This document shows, one piece after another, positions 34,377 to 41,599 of a stretch of 64,000 nucleotides of DNA. The notes under the pieces are model-generated. The model was given only the letters and a program-made list of their open reading frames with translations, had not been told where the DNA came from and searched no databases. Numbering within the stretch: position 1 is the stretch's first letter; each line of letters opens with the position of its first letter. The position numbers and the translations under genes were made by a program. Origin of the DNA: Streptomyces sp. L-9-10. Its GTDB lineage: Bacteria > Actinomycetota > Actinomycetes > Streptomycetales > Streptomycetaceae. The stretch lies in contig NZ_PHRF01000162.1 of the NCBI RefSeq assembly GCF_004151105.1, forward strand, positions 153,409 through 217,408. The letters are read 5' to 3'.

Positions 34377-35031
34377 CGGCCGCCTCCTCGACCCGCGCGA
34401 TCCCCGTGTCCTTCGCCGTGTGCCCGTCGGACAGGACGGCGACCAGACAGTTCCGTACCCGCCCGACCGAGTGGACGACCCACAGACCGCTGTCGCTTCG
34501 CGGCAGCCAGCCGTTCTTCAGCGCCCAGTCGCCGTCCGCCGTCGCCGCGGAGACGCCCCAGTCCTGTCCGGGCACCACTCGCCCCATCAGCCCCGCCAGA
34601 TAGCGACGCGACCTCTCGTCGAGAACGGCGGGCGCCGCTGACCCGGTAACGAGGGGCGTTGCCGGATCCGCGCCGGCGAACACCGCCCTCAGCAGCGTCA
34701 GCTGGTCGCGCGCGGTGGTGCGGGTGAGCCCCCAGGCGGGCGCCGCCGACGTCCGGGTCATCCCGAGCCGGGCATGCGCCGCGTCCAGTCCCGCCACGCC
34801 CCCGGCCGCCGCCCGCAGCGCCGTCGCCGCCTCGTTGTCGCTGCGCTCGATCATGGCCCCCGCGAGGCGCTCCTCACCGGCCGTCAGCCACCGCCCCGAG
34901 TCCCGCGCCCGCAGCAGCAGCGCCGCCAGGACCGCGACCTTGACGATGCTCGCGGTGACATACGTCCGGTCCTCGCCGGACGCCCACTCGCCCCCGCCTG
35001 CGAGGTCGTACACCGCGACCGAGAGATCCAC
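34351..35031 (-). CDS. Serine hydrolase, class A beta-lactamase-like
   Basis: A 226-residue penicillin-recognising-enzyme fold. The catalytic SxxK is in TASIVKVAVLAALL, SDN is in IERSDNEAATAL, and the third motif reads KNG (WALKNGWLP) rather than KTG. There is no signal peptide in the readable frame: the first start is the GTG at 35031, already close to the fold's first strand. The protein is therefore cytoplasmic, or is exported by another route, or the start is misread. The function is unknown; a true beta-lactamase would normally be longer and secreted. Confidence 0.75.
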   Translation of the reverse strand: MDLSVAVYDLAGGGEWASGEDRTYVTASIVKVAVLAALLLRARDSGRWLTAGEERLAGAMIERSDNEAATALRAAAGGVAGLDAAHARLGMTRTSAAPAWGLTRTTARDQLTLLRAVFAGADPATPLVTGSAAPAVLDERSRRYLAGLMGRVVPGQDWGVSAATADGDWALKNGWLPRSDSGLWVVHSVGRVRNCLVAVLSDGHTAKDTGIARVEEAAVSAVRRFA

Positions 35032-35072
35032 CCGACGACCGTACGTCCCACCGGGCCCCTTAGGCTCGTCCC

Positions 35073-35807
35073 GTGGCCCTCAAGAATATCCCCGACTCCG
35101 GATTCTCCGACGACGACGGCACCGCCGCGCCCGAGCTGACGGCCGCGCTCGCGGCCTGGGCCGGAGACCGGTCGGCCGAACCGCGCGTCCTGGCGGCGCT
35201 CAAGGACGCCCGGCTGCTGGTCCCCGTGGTCGCGGTGCTCGGAGAGACGGAGGAGGACGAGGAGAGCGGCCTGCGCCGCGAGAAGACCAGTGACATGGCC
35301 GTCCCGACGCTCCGGGCGGGCGACCGCCGCGCGCTGCCCGCCTTCACCTCCGTCGCGGCGCTGGCCCGCTGGGACCCGGAGGCCCGGCCCGTCGCCGTAC
35401 CGCTGCACCAGGCGCTCCGGGCCGCCGCGCACGAGCGGGCGGACACGGTCGTGATCGACCTCGCGGGCCCCGTCACGTACCAGCTCACCGGACCCGCGCT
35501 GCTGGCCCTCGCCGAGGGCCGTACCAGCACCGATCCGCTCGCGGACCCCGCCGTCGGCGCGGCGGTGCGGTCCGCCGTCGCCGCCGAGCCCGCCGTGCTC
35601 CGTGCGCATCTCGGCCCCGGCAGCGCGGACGGGACGCTCGCGCTCGTGCTGGATCCGGCCGCGCGTCCCGCCGAGACGGCCCGCAGGATCGCCGAGGCCC
35701 TCGCGGCCGATGACGTACTGAGGGCCCGCCTGGTACGCGGACTCGACCTGGCCCTGCTGCCGGCCGAGGCCACACCACCCGGCGAGCCCCTTTTCGTCCG
35801 CGTGTGA
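35073..35807 (+). CDS. SseB-family protein
   Basis: A 244-residue protein with the SseB N-terminal domain: ALKDARLLVPVVAVLGETE, then TSDMAVPTLRAGDRRALPAF and FTSVAALARWDPEARPVAVP. A less conserved C-terminal half follows. SseB-like proteins are common and uncharacterised in actinobacteria; one branch occurs with type VII secretion loci, which may relate to the mycosin 700 nt away. It starts at a GTG and is divergent from the hydrolase by 41 nt. Confidence 0.8.
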   Translation: MALKNIPDSGFSDDDGTAAPELTAALAAWAGDRSAEPRVLAALKDARLLVPVVAVLGETEEDEESGLRREKTSDMAVPTLRAGDRRALPAFTSVAALARWDPEARPVAVPLHQALRAAAHERADTVVIDLAGPVTYQLTGPALLALAEGRTSTDPLADPAVGAAVRSAVAAEPAVLRAHLGPGSADGTLALVLDPAARPAETARRIAEALAADDVLRARLVRGLDLALLPAEATPPGEPLFVRV

Positions 35808-35861
35808 CGTCCGCACTCAAACGGGCGCGCTCAAAAGCGCGCGGGACGTGACGGAGACGGA

Positions 35862-36224
35862 TCAGCCGTAGACCGGCCCCGTGTACTTCTCGCCGGGACC
35901 CTGCCCCGGCTCGTCCGGCACGAGCGACGCCTCGCGGAACGCCAGCTGGAGCGACTTCAGCCCGTCACGCAGCGGAGCCGCGTGGAAGGAGCTGATCTCC
36001 GTCGCGCTCGCGTCCATCAGCCCGGCCAGCGCGTGGACCAGCTTGCGCGCCTCGTCCAGGTCCTTGTGCTCGTCGCCCTCCTCGGTCAGCCCGAGCTTGA
36101 CGGCGGCCGCGCTCATCAGATTCACGGCGACCGTGACGATCACCTCGACGGCGGGGACTTCCGCGATGTCGCGGGCCATGGCGTCATAGCCGGGGGTTTC
36201 CTGGGGAGAGGTCGCGTCGCTCAT
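35862..36224 (-). CDS. DUF1844 family protein
   Basis: A 120-residue conserved actinobacterial protein: AEVPAVEVIVTVAVNLMSAA, AAVKLGLTEEG, ARKLVHALAGLMD. It is usually found next to infC, as here, divergently transcribed. The hydrophobic helices are short and not clearly membrane-spanning. The function is unknown. A GTG two codons upstream is an alternative start. Confidence 0.85.
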   Translation of the reverse strand: MSDATSPQETPGYDAMARDIAEVPAVEVIVTVAVNLMSAAAVKLGLTEEGDEHKDLDEARKLVHALAGLMDASATEISSFHAAPLRDGLKSLQLAFREASLVPDEPGQGPGEKYTGPVYG

Positions 36225-36285
36225 GCCCACACGATAGGCGTACGCCCGAGTGGCCCCGGCCGCGGGAGCGGACTGGTACGCGGGG

Positions 36286-36613
36286 TTCGCACCACCCCCG
36301 AGGAGCTGCTAACCTTGTGTAACGACCGGTCGGACACGTGTGTGCCCGGCCCACAAGTGGAGGCTCCGATCTCCCACCTGGCTGCTCCTCAGGGGCGGCG
36401 GGTCACCGGTCAGGTGGTGCCCATCGTTCCGTACGGACGATGGAACCGCCCGATGCGCCCCGTGGCATTCGCGCGGCGGTGCTCCGGTATTCGAGGAGCT
36501 CCTGCCTGTGTGCCGTCCGGGGCATTTTTGATGTTCCGCCGCGGTTGGTCTGCATACACAGACGTTACGCGGCTGTCTGCCAGGCAGTCGTGTGGTGCTA
36601 CCGAGGAGGATCC
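36286..36613 (+). promoter_or_regulatory. infC promoter and ~290-nt structured leader
   Basis: TTCGCA (36286-36291), 18 nt and an extended -10 (TGC-TAACCT, 36310-36315) make a plausible promoter with a start near 36322. The leader contains a strong hairpin at 36421-36443 (arms CCATCGT and ACGATGG) and several smaller ones, and no gene. A long structured leader before infC-rpmI-rplT recalls the L20/IF3 autoregulation seen in other bacteria, but I cannot match a known leader family. Confidence 0.5.
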
Positions 36614-37252
36614 ATCAGCGCCGAGCCCCGCATCAACGACCGGATTCGCGTTCCCGAAGTGCGACTTGTCGGTCCCAGTGGCGAGCAGGTGGGCATCGTC
36701 CCGCTCGCCAAGGCCCTAGAGCTTGCGCAGGAGTACGACCTGGACCTGGTCGAGGTCGCGGCGAACGCCCGTCCGCCCGTGTGCAAGCTCATGGACTACG
36801 GGAAGTTCAAGTACGAGTCGGCCATGAAGGCCCGTGAGGCGCGCAAGAACCAGGCGCACACGGTCATCAAGGAGATGAAGCTCCGGCCGAAGATCGACCC
36901 GCACGACTATGACACCAAGAAGGGTCATGTCGTCCGGTTCCTCAAGCAGGGGGACAAGGTCAAGATCACGATCATGTTCCGTGGTCGTGAGCAGTCCCGC
37001 CCCGAGCTGGGCTTCCGACTGCTCCAGCGTCTCGCTTCGGATGTCGAGGAGCTCGGCTTCATCGAGTCGAACCCGAAGCAGGACGGCCGGAACATGATCA
37101 TGGTTCTTGGCCCGCACAAGAAGAAGACCGAGGCCATGGCCGAGGCCCGTGAGGCGCAGGCCGCCCGCAAGGCGGAGCGTCAGGGGTACCCGACCGAGGA
37201 ATCCGCGGACACCGCGGCCGAGGCTCCGGCCGAGGCATCTTCCGAAGCGTGA
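36614..37252 (+). CDS. infC: Translation initiation factor IF-3, apparent ATC start
   Basis: A 212-residue IF-3. The N-terminal domain begins SAEPRINDRIRVPEVRLVG, then AKALELAQEYDLDLVEVAAN and PPVCKLMDYGKFKYE. The C-terminal domain contains KEMKLRPKIDPHDYDTK and KVKITIMFRGREQSRPELG. A ~25-residue Ala/Glu-rich tail follows. It binds the 30S subunit and checks start codons. The family N terminus coincides with ATC at 36614, which has GAGGAGG 4 nt upstream. No ATG or GTG lies at the right place, so a rare ATC start, as for infC elsewhere (ATT in E. coli), is likely. An in-frame GTG upstream would add non-conserved residues. Confidence 0.95.
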   Translation: MSAEPRINDRIRVPEVRLVGPSGEQVGIVPLAKALELAQEYDLDLVEVAANARPPVCKLMDYGKFKYESAMKAREARKNQAHTVIKEMKLRPKIDPHDYDTKKGHVVRFLKQGDKVKITIMFRGREQSRPELGFRLLQRLASDVEELGFIESNPKQDGRNMIMVLGPHKKKTEAMAEAREAQAARKAERQGYPTEESADTAAEAPAEASSEA

Positions 37253-37285
37253 TCCGGGGGGCGCCGACAGGCGGCGCCTCGGATC
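37251..37285 (+). promoter_or_regulatory. infC-rpmI intercistronic hairpin
   Basis: GATCCGGGGGGCGCCG (37251-37266) pairs with CGGCGCCTCGGATC (37272-37285), with a small internal mismatch, starting inside the infC stop codon. There is no U tract, so it is more likely an attenuator, processing site or mRNA stabiliser than a full terminator. Confidence 0.55.
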
Positions 37286-37377
37286 CGGTCCGGAACCACA
37301 CACCAGAGATATGACGCTCCCGAGTACCGGCCGAGCAGGCCGGCTGGGAGCGCCACTGACGAGGAGAGAGCGGCGCC

Positions 37378-37572
37378 ATGCCGAAGAACAAGACGCACAG
37401 CGGTGCAAAGAAGCGCTTCCGCGTGACCGGCTCGGGCAAGGTGCTCCGGCAGCGCGCCGGCCGTCGCCACTACCTGGAGCACAAGCCCTCGACGCTGACG
37501 CGCCGCCTCGCCGGCACCGTCGAGCTCGCGCCGGGCGACGCCGCCAAGGCGAAGAAGCTTCTCGGCCTGTAG
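37378..37572 (+). CDS. rpmI: 50S ribosomal protein L35
   Basis: A 64-residue basic protein with the L35 pattern MPKNKTHSGAKKRFRVTGSG, then RAGRRHYLEHKPS and LTRRLAGTVEL. It is the standard second gene of infC-rpmI-rplT. GAGGAGAGAG lies upstream of the ATG. Confidence 0.97.
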   Translation: MPKNKTHSGAKKRFRVTGSGKVLRQRAGRRHYLEHKPSTLTRRLAGTVELAPGDAAKAKKLLGL

Positions 37573-37628
37573 TCCGCGCGTCCCGCCGCAGCGCGGGGCC
37601 GGGACACCTGCAGGAACCATGCCGTTCT

Positions 37629-37654
37629 TGGGTCACGCCACCACCCGTGACCCA
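37629..37654 (+). promoter_or_regulatory. Hairpin just upstream of the rplT ribosome-binding site
   Basis: TGGGTCACG (37629-37637) pairs perfectly with CGTGACCCA (37646-37654). The AGGAG of rplT follows 6 nt later (37661-37665). The position suits translational feedback by L20 or a processing signal. Confidence 0.5.
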
Positions 37655-37672
37655 GCTACAAGGAGTTAACAC

Positions 37673-38059
37673 GTGGCACGCGTCAAGCGGGCAGTCAACG
37701 CCCACAAGAAGCGCCGGGCAATCCTCGAGGCGGCCAGCGGTTACCGCGGCCAGCGCTCGCGTCTGTACCGGAAGGCGAAGGAGCAGGTCACCCACTCCCT
37801 CGTTTACAACTACAACGACCGCAAGAAGCGCAAGGGCGACTTCCGTCAGCTGTGGATCCAGCGGATCAACGCCGCTGCCCGCGCCAACGGCATCACCTAC
37901 AACCGCTTCATCCAGGGTCTGAAGGCCGCCAACGTCGAGGTGGACCGCAAGATCCTCGCCGAGCTGGCCGTCAATGACTCCAGCGCGTTCGCCGCGCTCG
38001 TCGAGGTGGCCCAGAAGGCCCTCCCGAGCGACGTCAACGCCCCGAAGGCCGCCGCCTGA
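37673..38059 (+). CDS. rplT: 50S ribosomal protein L20
   Basis: A 128-residue L20: ARVKRAVNAHKKRRAILEAA, SGYRGQRSRLYRKAKEQV, and RINAAARANGITYNRFIQGL near the middle. The C-terminal tail is acidic/Ala-rich. It starts at a GTG with AAGGAG 7 nt upstream. It binds 23S rRNA early in 50S assembly and autoregulates its operon in several bacteria. Confidence 0.97.
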   Translation: MARVKRAVNAHKKRRAILEAASGYRGQRSRLYRKAKEQVTHSLVYNYNDRKKRKGDFRQLWIQRINAAARANGITYNRFIQGLKAANVEVDRKILAELAVNDSSAFAALVEVAQKALPSDVNAPKAAA

Positions 38060-38085
38060 TCCCGTCAAGGCCGCCGTACTTCCCG

Positions 38086-38118
38086 CCGGACCCGCAGGCA
38101 TCGCGCCTGCGGGTCCGG
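38086..38118 (+). terminator. Terminator of the infC-rpmI-rplT operon
   Basis: A perfect 14-bp stem, CCGGACCCGCAGGC (38086-38099) with GCCTGCGGGTCCGG (38105-38118), and a 5-nt loop lie 26 nt after the rplT stop. No clear U run follows. Confidence 0.8.
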
Positions 38119-38216
38119 CGCGTTCCGCACCTCCCTCCGCGTCCGTCCGGACCCCGGCGTCCGGTACGTCGCCCGTACCCGTACGTCCTCATACGAGAAG
38201 TGAGATAACGCCGTCC

Positions 38217-39056
38217 ATGGGCACCCCCGAGCTGATCTCCCCGCGTTCCCCGCGCGTCACGGCCGCCAGGAGACTCGCCAAGCGCGCCTTCCGCGGCAAG
38301 GAACGCCGGTTCATCGCCGAGGGGCCGCAGGCCGTACGGGAAGCGGTGCTCCATCGCGGTGACGGCGGCGAGCCCACGCTCGTCGAGCTGTTCACCACCG
38401 TCGAGGCCGCCGAGCGGTACGCCGACATCGTCGAGGCCGCGCGCGCCACCGGGGCCCGGGTGCACCTCGCGCCCGACGCCGTACTCGCCGAGGTGTCCCA
38501 GACCGTCACCCCGCAGGGGCTGCTCGGGGTGTGCCGGTTCCTGGACTCGCCCTTCGAGGAGATCCTGCGCGCCAGGCCCCAGCTCGTCGCCGTACTGGCG
38601 CATGTCCGCGACCCCGGGAACGCCGGTACGGTGCTGCGCTGCGCCGACGCGGCGGGCGCCGACGCCGTCGTCCTCACCGACGCCTCCGTCGATCTCTACA
38701 ACCCCAAATCGGTCCGGGCGTCCGTCGGCTCGCTCTTCCATCTGCCGGTCGCCGTCGGCGTCCCCGTCGAGCAGGCCGTCCGGGGGCTGCGGGACGCGGG
38801 CGTACGGATCCTCGCCGCCGACGGCGCGGGCGAGAACGACCTGGACGACGAACTGGACGCGGGCACCATGGGCGGGCCCACCGCCTGGATCTTCGGCAAC
38901 GAGGCCTGGGGGCTGCCGGCCGAGACCCGCGCCCTCGCGGACGCGGTGGTACGGGTGCCGATCCACGGAAAGGCCGAGAGTCTGAACCTCGCGACGGCCG
39001 CGGCCGTATGTCTCTATGCCTCGGCGCGCGCCCAGCGCGTGCGCGGTACGTGCTGA
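38217..39056 (+). CDS. TrmH/SpoU-family RNA 2'-O-methyltransferase
   Basis: A 279-residue methyltransferase. The N-terminal substrate-binding domain contains AFRGKERRFIAEGPQAVREA. The SPOUT knot follows: HVRDPGNAGTVLRCADAAGA, then WIFGNEAWGLP and VPIHGKAESLNLATAAAVCL. It methylates ribose in 23S rRNA or tRNA; the exact target is unassigned. It lies directly after rplT, an ordinary neighbour in Streptomyces. The ATG at 38217 has only a weak upstream AGTGAGA. Confidence 0.92.
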   Translation: MGTPELISPRSPRVTAARRLAKRAFRGKERRFIAEGPQAVREAVLHRGDGGEPTLVELFTTVEAAERYADIVEAARATGARVHLAPDAVLAEVSQTVTPQGLLGVCRFLDSPFEEILRARPQLVAVLAHVRDPGNAGTVLRCADAAGADAVVLTDASVDLYNPKSVRASVGSLFHLPVAVGVPVEQAVRGLRDAGVRILAADGAGENDLDDELDAGTMGGPTAWIFGNEAWGLPAETRALADAVVRVPIHGKAESLNLATAAAVCLYASARAQRVRGTC

Positions 39057-39140
39057 GGGGGTCCCGCTCCGTCACGTTCAGCTAGTACTGTTGCGCTTTC
39101 TGGGGCCCACTGAGCTACGCGGAAGAGGTGGGATGCGGGG

Positions 39141-40346
39141 ATGAGTGTCGGGGCGAGCGGACCCGCCGCGGTCCAGGGAGCCTTACCGCCCCCGTACGGG
39201 ACCGGCGCGGGTGAGCCGCCCGGCGCGGACGAGCGGACCGGTGTGGACGAGCGGATCGGCACGGGCGACTGGGGGATCCACCCCGACGAACTGCCCGACG
39301 GGCTGGTCGTCGCCGACGAGACCGGCAAGGTGATCTGCTTCAACGCCGCCGCCGCCCGGATCACCGCCGTCCCGTGCGCCGACGCCCTCGGCCGCCCGCT
39401 GGAACGGGCGCTGCCGCTGGAGGACCTGAAGGGCCGCCGCTGGTGGGCGCTGACCGACCCGTACGGCGGGCTCGCCACCCGGGTGGGCCAGCCCGAGCGC
39501 AATCTGCTGCTGCCGGGCGGCCGGGAGGTCCTGGTCTCCGCCCGCTACGTCCGCGCGCACCCGACCGGACCGGTACGCCGGCTGGTCATCTCCATCCGGG
39601 GCACGGAGGCGCGACGCCGTACCGAACTGAGCCACGCCGAACTCATCGCGACCGTCGCCCATGAGCTGCGCTCCCCGCTCACCTCCGTGAAGGGGTTCAC
39701 GGCGACGCTGCTCGCCAAATGGGAGCGCTTCACCGACGACCAGAAGCGGCTGATGCTGGAGACCGTCGACGCCGACGCCAACCGGGTCACCCGGCTGATC
39801 GCGGAACTGCTGGACATCTCCAGGATCGACTCGGGCCGGCTGGAGGTGCGCCGGCAGCCGGTGGACATCGGCGCGGCCGTGGGACGCCACGTCCAGTCGC
39901 ACACCGCCGCGGGCCAGTCGCCGGACCGGTTCCTCGTACGGATACAGCAGCCGCTGCCCGATCTGTGGGCGGATCCCGACAAGATCGATCAGGTGCTCGG
40001 CAATCTGCTGGAAAACGCGGTGCGCCACGGCGAGGGAACCGTCACCATCGAGGTGGCCGCCGCGACGCTCAGCCACGCGGCGCGGCCGGAAACCGAGACG
40101 GAGCCAGAGAAGGGAACGGCCGTCACCGTGTGCGACGAGGGTCCCGGCATCCCCGAGGAGTCGATGGGCCGCGTCTTCACCCGCTTCTGGCGGGGGAGCA
40201 AGCGCGGCGGGACCGGCCTCGGCCTGTATATCGTCAAGGGCATCGTCGAGGCGCACGGCGGGACGATCACCGTCGGCCGGGGACCCGGCGGCGGTGCCGA
40301 GTTCCGGTTTATCCTGCCCGTCGGCGCTCCGGCCTACCTGTCCTGA
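39141..40346 (+). CDS. PAS-containing sensor histidine kinase (probably soluble)
   Basis: A 401-residue kinase without clear membrane segments. A PAS-like domain (residues ~50-150: LPDGLVVADETGKVICFNAA) precedes HisKA with the phospho-acceptor His in ATVAHELRSPLTSVKGFTAT. The ATPase domain follows: N-box NLLENAVRHGEG, G1 CDEGPGIPE and G2 GGTGLGLYIVKGIV. No response regulator is adjacent, so it is an orphan. The N-terminal ~45 residues are low complexity. Confidence 0.9.
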   Translation: MSVGASGPAAVQGALPPPYGTGAGEPPGADERTGVDERIGTGDWGIHPDELPDGLVVADETGKVICFNAAAARITAVPCADALGRPLERALPLEDLKGRRWWALTDPYGGLATRVGQPERNLLLPGGREVLVSARYVRAHPTGPVRRLVISIRGTEARRRTELSHAELIATVAHELRSPLTSVKGFTATLLAKWERFTDDQKRLMLETVDADANRVTRLIAELLDISRIDSGRLEVRRQPVDIGAAVGRHVQSHTAAGQSPDRFLVRIQQPLPDLWADPDKIDQVLGNLLENAVRHGEGTVTIEVAAATLSHAARPETETEPEKGTAVTVCDEGPGIPEESMGRVFTRFWRGSKRGGTGLGLYIVKGIVEAHGGTITVGRGPGGGAEFRFILPVGAPAYLS

Positions 40347-40471
40347 GCGGCCCACGGGCTTCTTCACCTTCGTACGACCTTTAGACTCGACTTTTGGCAC
40401 CTTCGCGCGCCTTCGCGCTCCCCAGTGATCGAGCAGGGTCGTTTCGCCAGCCAAACGGAAGTACGGAAGAG

Positions 40472-41599
40472 ATGTCGGCACCCAACAAGTCGTACGACCC
40501 AGTCGAGGTCGAGGCACTGAAACCGGAAGAGATCGAGCGGATGCGGGACGAGGCGCTCGCCGCCTTCGCCGCCGCCGGTGATCTCGACGCGCTCGCGCAC
40601 GAGAAGACCGCGCACACCGGAGGTACCTCGCCGCTCGCCCTCGCCAACCGGGAGATCGGCGCCCTGCCCCCGCAGGCCAAGGCCGAGGCGGGCAAGCGCG
40701 TGGGCCAGGCCCGCGGCGCCGTCAACAAGGCCCTCGCCGCCCGCCAGAGCGAGCTGGAGGCGGAGCGGGACGCCCGGGTGCTGGTCGAGGAGGCGGTGGA
40801 CGTCACGCTGCCGTACGACCGCACCCCGCCCGGCGCCCGCCACCCGCTGACCGGCTTCATGGAGCGGGTCGCGGATGTCTTCGTGGCCATGGGCTACGAG
40901 GTCGCCGAGGGCCCCGAGGCCGAGGCGGAGTGGTTCAACTTCGACGCGCTCAACTTCGTGCCCGACCACCCGGCGCGCCAGATGCAGGACACCTTCTTCG
41001 TCCAGGGCCCCGAGGGCACAGAAGGCGACGATTCGGGTGTGGTGCTCCGTACCCACACCTCCCCGGTCCAGGCGCGCGCTCTGCTCGACCGCGAGCCGCC
41101 CGTGTACATCGTCTGCCCGGGGCGGGTCTACCGCACCGACGAGCTGGACGCCACGCACACCCCGGTCTTCCACCAGATCGAGCTGCTCGCCGTCGACGAG
41201 GGCCTGACCATGGCCGACCTCAAGGGCACTCTGGACCACATGGTCCAGGCGCTCTTCGGCGCGGACATGAAGACCCGGCTCCGTCCGAACTTCTTCCCCT
41301 TCACCGAGCCGTCCGCCGAGATGGACATGGTCTGTTACGTGTGCCGCGGCGCCTCGGTCGGCAACCCCGACCGGCCCTGCCGCACCTGCGGCAGCGAGGG
41401 CTGGATCGAGCTGGGCGGCTGCGGCATGGTCAACCCCAAGGTGCTCATCGCCTGCGGTGTCGACCCCGAGAAGTACAGCGGATTCGCCTTCGGGTTCGGC
41501 ATCGAACGGATGCTGATGTTCCGCCACAACGTCGAAGACATGCGAGACATGGTCGAGGGTGACGTCCGGTTCACCCGGCCGTTCGGGATGGAGATCTGA
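40472..41599 (+). CDS. pheS: Phenylalanyl-tRNA synthetase alpha chain
   Basis: A 375-residue catalytic subunit. An N-terminal coiled coil (about residues 15-105) is followed by class II motifs: motif 1 around HPLTGFMERVADVFVAMGYE, motif 2 including CPGRVYRTDELDATHTPVFHQ and motif 3 GFAFGFGIERMLM. Cys residues (CYVCRG...CRTCG) form a zinc-like knuckle common in actinobacteria. GGAAGAG lies before the ATG. The stop overlaps the pheT ATG by one base (TGATG). Confidence 0.96.
   Translation: MSAPNKSYDPVEVEALKPEEIERMRDEALAAFAAAGDLDALAHEKTAHTGGTSPLALANREIGALPPQAKAEAGKRVGQARGAVNKALAARQSELEAERDARVLVEEAVDVTLPYDRTPPGARHPLTGFMERVADVFVAMGYEVAEGPEAEAEWFNFDALNFVPDHPARQMQDTFFVQGPEGTEGDDSGVVLRTHTSPVQARALLDREPPVYIVCPGRVYRTDELDATHTPVFHQIELLAVDEGLTMADLKGTLDHMVQALFGADMKTRLRPNFFPFTEPSAEMDMVCYVCRGASVGNPDRPCRTCGSEGWIELGGCGMVNPKVLIACGVDPEKYSGFAFGFGIERMLMFRHNVEDMRDMVEGDVRFTRPFGMEI

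Noticed and set aside
34351..35031. True secreted beta-lactamase
   Set aside because: It has no signal peptide, KNG replaces KTG, and it is short; only the fold is supported.
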